DNA from: Bacteroidales bacterium
Lineage (GTDB): Bacteria > Bacteroidota > Bacteroidia > Bacteroidales > P3
Direction: 5' to 3'
Length of the DNA stretch: 64,000 nucleotides
NCBI GenBank assembly: GCA_017483575.1
Contig: JAFUWF010000017.1
Location: 62,001-126,000, forward strand
The position numbers and the translations under genes are program-made. This document shows, in pieces, positions 61,298 through 64,000 of the stretch. Under the pieces are notes generated by a model. It was not told where the DNA came from, searched no databases, and saw only the letters and a program-made list of their open reading frames with translations. Each line of letters begins with the position of its first letter. The stretch's first letter is position 1.

Positions 61298-62422
61298 ATG
61301 AAAAAATCGATGCAAATGCTTTTTGCAGCGGCAGTTATGCTTGTGCTGGCCAGCTGCGGAGGGAAGAACAATTATGTTATCAACGGTGAGTTGCCCAGCG
61401 AGGAATTGAACGGGAAAACACTCTACCTGATAAATGCTAACAATGCACAGGGGCCCGTCGATAGCACTACTATCAACGGCAACCACTTCACCTTCAACGG
61501 CACGGTGGACGAGCCGTGGATAGCCGCCATTGTTGGAGAAGGCGTTGCCTTCCAATGCTTTGTCGAACCCGGAAAGATTGGTGTCACGATGGACAGCATC
61601 TGGGGCACCGTCCTGAACGACCGCTTCTTCCGGTTCACCAAGGAGATGGACTTCAGCGACCTGGAGAACGAGTTGCAACAATGGGAGATGATTATGAGTG
61701 TTGCAGAAGGTGACGAGCGCGACGAGGCCGAACGCAAGATGGACAGCATCAGCGAGATTGGCAGCCAGCGTATGCAGGAGAATGCGAAGAACCTCTACCT
61801 CGAGAACAAAGACAACATTCTGGGGGCCATGGCTTTTGAGCTTATGGTCGGAATCGACGAAAAAATAACCGCCAAACAACTGGAGGAGATGCTGAAGGAT
61901 GCGTCGCCCGTGGTGGCGAACTACAAACCCGTGCAGGAGCGTCTGGAGCAGCTGCGCAAGAGCGAAGCCACCTCCGTCGGAAAGCACTATACCGATATCA
62001 GCGGCCAGTGGTGGAGAGCCGACGGCAACTGGCAGGACGGCAAGCTCAGCGACCTGGCCGAGGGCCGGGTGACGCTGGTGGACTTCTTCGCCTCGTGGTG
62101 CTCGCCCTGCCGCCAGGAAATCAAGAACAACCTCATCGGCATCTACGACAAGTACAAAGGCAAAGGCCTTGTAGTGGTGGGACTTAACGTGTGGGAGCGT
62201 GGCAACGCCGGCAAGCGTGCCGCCGACCTGCAGAAGACCCTCGACGACCTCGGCATCGGCTATCCCGTCCTCGTGGACAGCACCCACACCGCCACCGACA
62301 CCTACGGCGTGCTGGGTATCCCGCAGATCATGCTCATCGGCAAGGACGGCACCATCCTCGCCCGCGACCTCCGCGGCAAGGACATCGAGGAGGCCGTCAA
62401 AAACGCCCTTTCACAACAATAA
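61298..62422 (+). CDS. Thioredoxin-like lipoprotein (TlpA/ResA type) with DUF4369 domain
   Basis: 374 residues from ATG 61298 (a TTG at 61289 would add three). Lipobox LASC (MLFAAAVMLVLASCGGKN). A beta-sandwich DUF4369-like N-terminal domain (YVINGELPSEELNGKTLYLI, GVAFQCFVEPGKIGVTMDS), a helical middle, then the thioredoxin fold with FASWCSPCRQE (CxxC), IGIYDKYKGKGLVVVGLNVW and GVLGIPQIMLIG (cis-Pro). Probably reduces periplasmic disulfides or supports cytochrome c assembly. Confidence 0.92.
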   Translation: MKKSMQMLFAAAVMLVLASCGGKNNYVINGELPSEELNGKTLYLINANNAQGPVDSTTINGNHFTFNGTVDEPWIAAIVGEGVAFQCFVEPGKIGVTMDSIWGTVLNDRFFRFTKEMDFSDLENELQQWEMIMSVAEGDERDEAERKMDSISEIGSQRMQENAKNLYLENKDNILGAMAFELMVGIDEKITAKQLEEMLKDASPVVANYKPVQERLEQLRKSEATSVGKHYTDISGQWWRADGNWQDGKLSDLAEGRVTLVDFFASWCSPCRQEIKNNLIGIYDKYKGKGLVVVGLNVWERGNAGKRAADLQKTLDDLGIGYPVLVDSTHTATDTYGVLGIPQIMLIGKDGTILARDLRGKDIEEAVKNALSQQ

Positions 62423-62443
62423 GTTCTTTTTCAAACGACAACA

Positions 62444-63655
62444 ATGACAACACAAACAACATTGCTATCTCAGGTCCGCAAACCGCATGTGGCGGTTTGC
62501 CGGTTGTCTCTGTTGTCATTGTTGTCGTTATTTTTCATGACCCTGTCGTCGCCGGCATGGTCCCAGGACACCAACACCGTCTTCCTCCACATCGACGGCA
62601 CCCACTTCTTCATCGACAACGAGTACTTCGGCGACCGCGTCAGCGGCTACACCCTGCCGGGCTTCGTGCTGAGGCCCAAGGTGGAATGGCGGCTGCACGA
62701 GAGCGTGACGTTGACGGGCGGCGTGCATTGGCTGCACATGTGGGGCGCCAAGGGGTTCCCCTCGGTGATGACCTACGGCGCCTATCCCGACTACAGCGAC
62801 ACCGCCAGCAGCCTGCACCTCCTGCCCTGGATGCAGGCCACGGTGAAGTTCTCGCCGCAGCTGAAGCTGGTGATGGGCAATCTGGAGGCCGGCCACGGCC
62901 TGCCCGAGCCGCTCTACAACTTCGAGCAGGGCCTGGCGGGCGACCCCGAGGCGGGCATCCAGCTGACGAGCTGGGGACGATGGCACGAAGTGGACATTTG
63001 GGCCGACTGGCGCGAATACATCTGGAACCTCAGCCCTCGCCCCGAGCGTTTTACGGGCGGTTTGAGCGGCGAGCTGCGTATGTACTGGATAGATTGGAAA
63101 ATCTACCTGCCGGTGCATTTCGTAGGGCAGCATGAGGGTGGCCAGCGTCTTGCGTTCAGCCACCGCATCAAGAACAACTTCAACGCCGCCGCAGGCCTGG
63201 GCGTGAGCAAGCCATGGGGCGAGGCCAGCTACTGGGACCTCAGCTGCCGCCTGATGTGGTACCATCAGCGGGGCAACGACTCCATCCCCTTCACCACCGG
63301 CTGGGGCATCTACCCGGAGCTGAAAATGACGCTGAACTACCATTGGCTGCTGAGCCTCAGCTATTGGCATGGCGAGAACTTCGTCCCCCTGATGGGCAGC
63401 TGGCATTTCAGCAACCTCTCAGCCAACACGGCGGGCCTCACCTTCGACCGCACGCGGGTGGCCACGCTGCATGCCGGATGGTACTGGGACCCCGGCTGGC
63501 GCGCCAAGGCAAGCCTCTACCTCTTCGGCACACTCTATCACTACCTGCCCTCCACTGGCACCTTCAGCAACGGCACCTCCCGCGAATACGGCCACCGCAA
63601 CCAGATAGCCTTCGGCGCGGTGCTCTCTTTCCATCCCACCATACGACTGTACTGA
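62444..63655 (+). CDS. Outer-membrane beta-barrel protein of unknown function
   Basis: 403 residues, N-terminus MTTQTTLLSQVRKPHVAVCR then a hydrophobic core LSLLSLLSLFFMTLSSPAWS (nine-base GTTGTCNNT repeats). The mature part is rich in Trp/Tyr strands (GGLSGELRMYWIDWKIYLPV, SLSYWHGENFVPLMGSWHFS) ending in FHPTIRLY, typical of a barrel. Function unknown. Its stop overlaps the ribF ATG (TGATG), so the two are co-translated. Confidence 0.75.
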   Translation: MTTQTTLLSQVRKPHVAVCRLSLLSLLSLFFMTLSSPAWSQDTNTVFLHIDGTHFFIDNEYFGDRVSGYTLPGFVLRPKVEWRLHESVTLTGGVHWLHMWGAKGFPSVMTYGAYPDYSDTASSLHLLPWMQATVKFSPQLKLVMGNLEAGHGLPEPLYNFEQGLAGDPEAGIQLTSWGRWHEVDIWADWREYIWNLSPRPERFTGGLSGELRMYWIDWKIYLPVHFVGQHEGGQRLAFSHRIKNNFNAAAGLGVSKPWGEASYWDLSCRLMWYHQRGNDSIPFTTGWGIYPELKMTLNYHWLLSLSYWHGENFVPLMGSWHFSNLSANTAGLTFDRTRVATLHAGWYWDPGWRAKASLYLFGTLYHYLPSTGTFSNGTSREYGHRNQIAFGAVLSFHPTIRLY

Positions 63656-64000
63656 TGTTCAAGCTCTACGACATACACGGCCCCCTCTCCGCCATCCCCG
63701 AACCCACCGCCGTCACCGTCGGCGTCTTCGATGGCGTGCACCGTGGCCACCAAGACCTCATCAAACAACTCTCCGCTCTCCGCTCTCCACTCTCCACTTT
63801 AGTCGTCACCTTGACCGCCCACCCCTCCTTCGTCCTCGGTCGCCGCGACAGCGAGTACTGGCTCGACGACCGCGAGGAGCACCTGCGGCTGCTCTTCGAG
63901 GCGGGCGCCAAATATGTCGCCGTGCTGCCCTTCACGCGCGAGGTGGCACAGCTCAGCGCCTGCGCGATGGCCCGTCTGCTCTACGACAAACTGAACATGC
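63655..64000 (+). CDS. ribF: Bifunctional riboflavin kinase/FAD synthetase, 5' part
   Basis: 115 codons are in the window; the gene runs off the edge. VTVGVFDGVHRGHQDLIKQL is the nucleotidyltransferase (FAD synthetase) signature, and VVTLTAHPSFVLG and REEHLRLLFEAGAKYVAVLP are further RibF N-terminal features. It makes FMN and FAD. Odd: residues 38-47 (LSALRSPLST) are encoded by a heptamer array and sit where relatives have a charged helix end (between the GHQ.LI helix and the VVTF strand). Confidence 0.93.
   Translation, partial: MFKLYDIHGPLSAIPEPTAVTVGVFDGVHRGHQDLIKQLSALRSPLSTLVVTLTAHPSFVLGRRDSEYWLDDREEHLRLLFEAGAKYVAVLPFTREVAQLSACAMARLLYDKLNM
63768..63795 (+). repeat. CTCTCC-type heptamer array inside ribF
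   Basis: ACTCTCC, GCTCTCC, GCTCTCC, ACTCTCC in tandem within the coding sequence; the ribF frame stays open on both sides. Confidence 0.88.

Overview
The window is a stretch of a Bacteroidales chromosome (phylum Bacteroidota). Reasons: a type IX secretion (T9SS) pair porU-porV with T9SS-sorted cargo; many small outer-membrane barrels and lipobox lipoproteins; several starts preceded by the Bacteroidota promoter pattern TTTG/TTG, 18-20 nt, TAnnTTTG; and a trigger factor, HU, Rne/Rng and GuaB of Bacteroidales type. Most of the window is GC-rich, with AT-rich islands at about 6.4-9.2 kb, 36.7-40.1 kb and 49.1-51.4 kb. Complete lysine 5,6-aminomutase genes point to an amino-acid-fermenting anaerobe. 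The family cannot be fixed from sequence alone.

Layout. 1-4 kb: 3'-truncated hemerythrin/LuxR regulator and a large T9SS cargo protein. 4-11.2 kb: GH3 glycosidase, AT-rich lipoprotein island, a small gene + DUF6169 + alpha-L-fucosidase run, and free-methionine-sulfoxide reductase. 11.3-20.8 kb: barrel protein, carboxypeptidase-regulatory/DUF5686 protein, a 1087-residue multidomain FAD/Fe-S oxidoreductase, a lipoprotein and a zinc peptidase. 21-30 kb: two tandem paralogous barrels, trigger factor, a DUF4249-like lipoprotein, a catalytically dead GH2-fold protein and another barrel. 30-33.3 kb: kamD-kamE-CoA-transferase B operon. 33.3-37.3 kb: Fic protein, GH25 lysozyme, RNase E/G, a 29-residue basic protein and HU. 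37.5-40 kb and 49.4-52 kb: two copies of an AT-rich two-gene surface cassette. Between them: CPBP protease, tRNA-Arg(CCG), porU-porV, ispF, clpS, nfeD, floA. 52-61 kb: panB, then a chaperone/AAA run (guaB, three parvulin/SurA-like genes, MoxR, a secreted protein). 61.3-64 kb: thioredoxin-like lipoprotein, outer-membrane protein and the 5' part of ribF.

Much of the gene set concerns the cell surface: SurA/PpiC chaperones for outer-membrane proteins, PorU/PorV to export and process cargo, several barrel proteins and CTD-bearing cargo.

The most unusual feature is a family of heptanucleotide tandem repeats (usually 3-5 units) scattered through genes and gaps. Several encode the hydrophobic core of signal peptides; others are in-frame insertions in conserved enzymes, sometimes as inverted pairs. 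In the alpha-L-fucosidase the array is one unit short of joining signal peptide and enzyme in one frame. Two further dispersed repeat families occur in the intergenic gaps.
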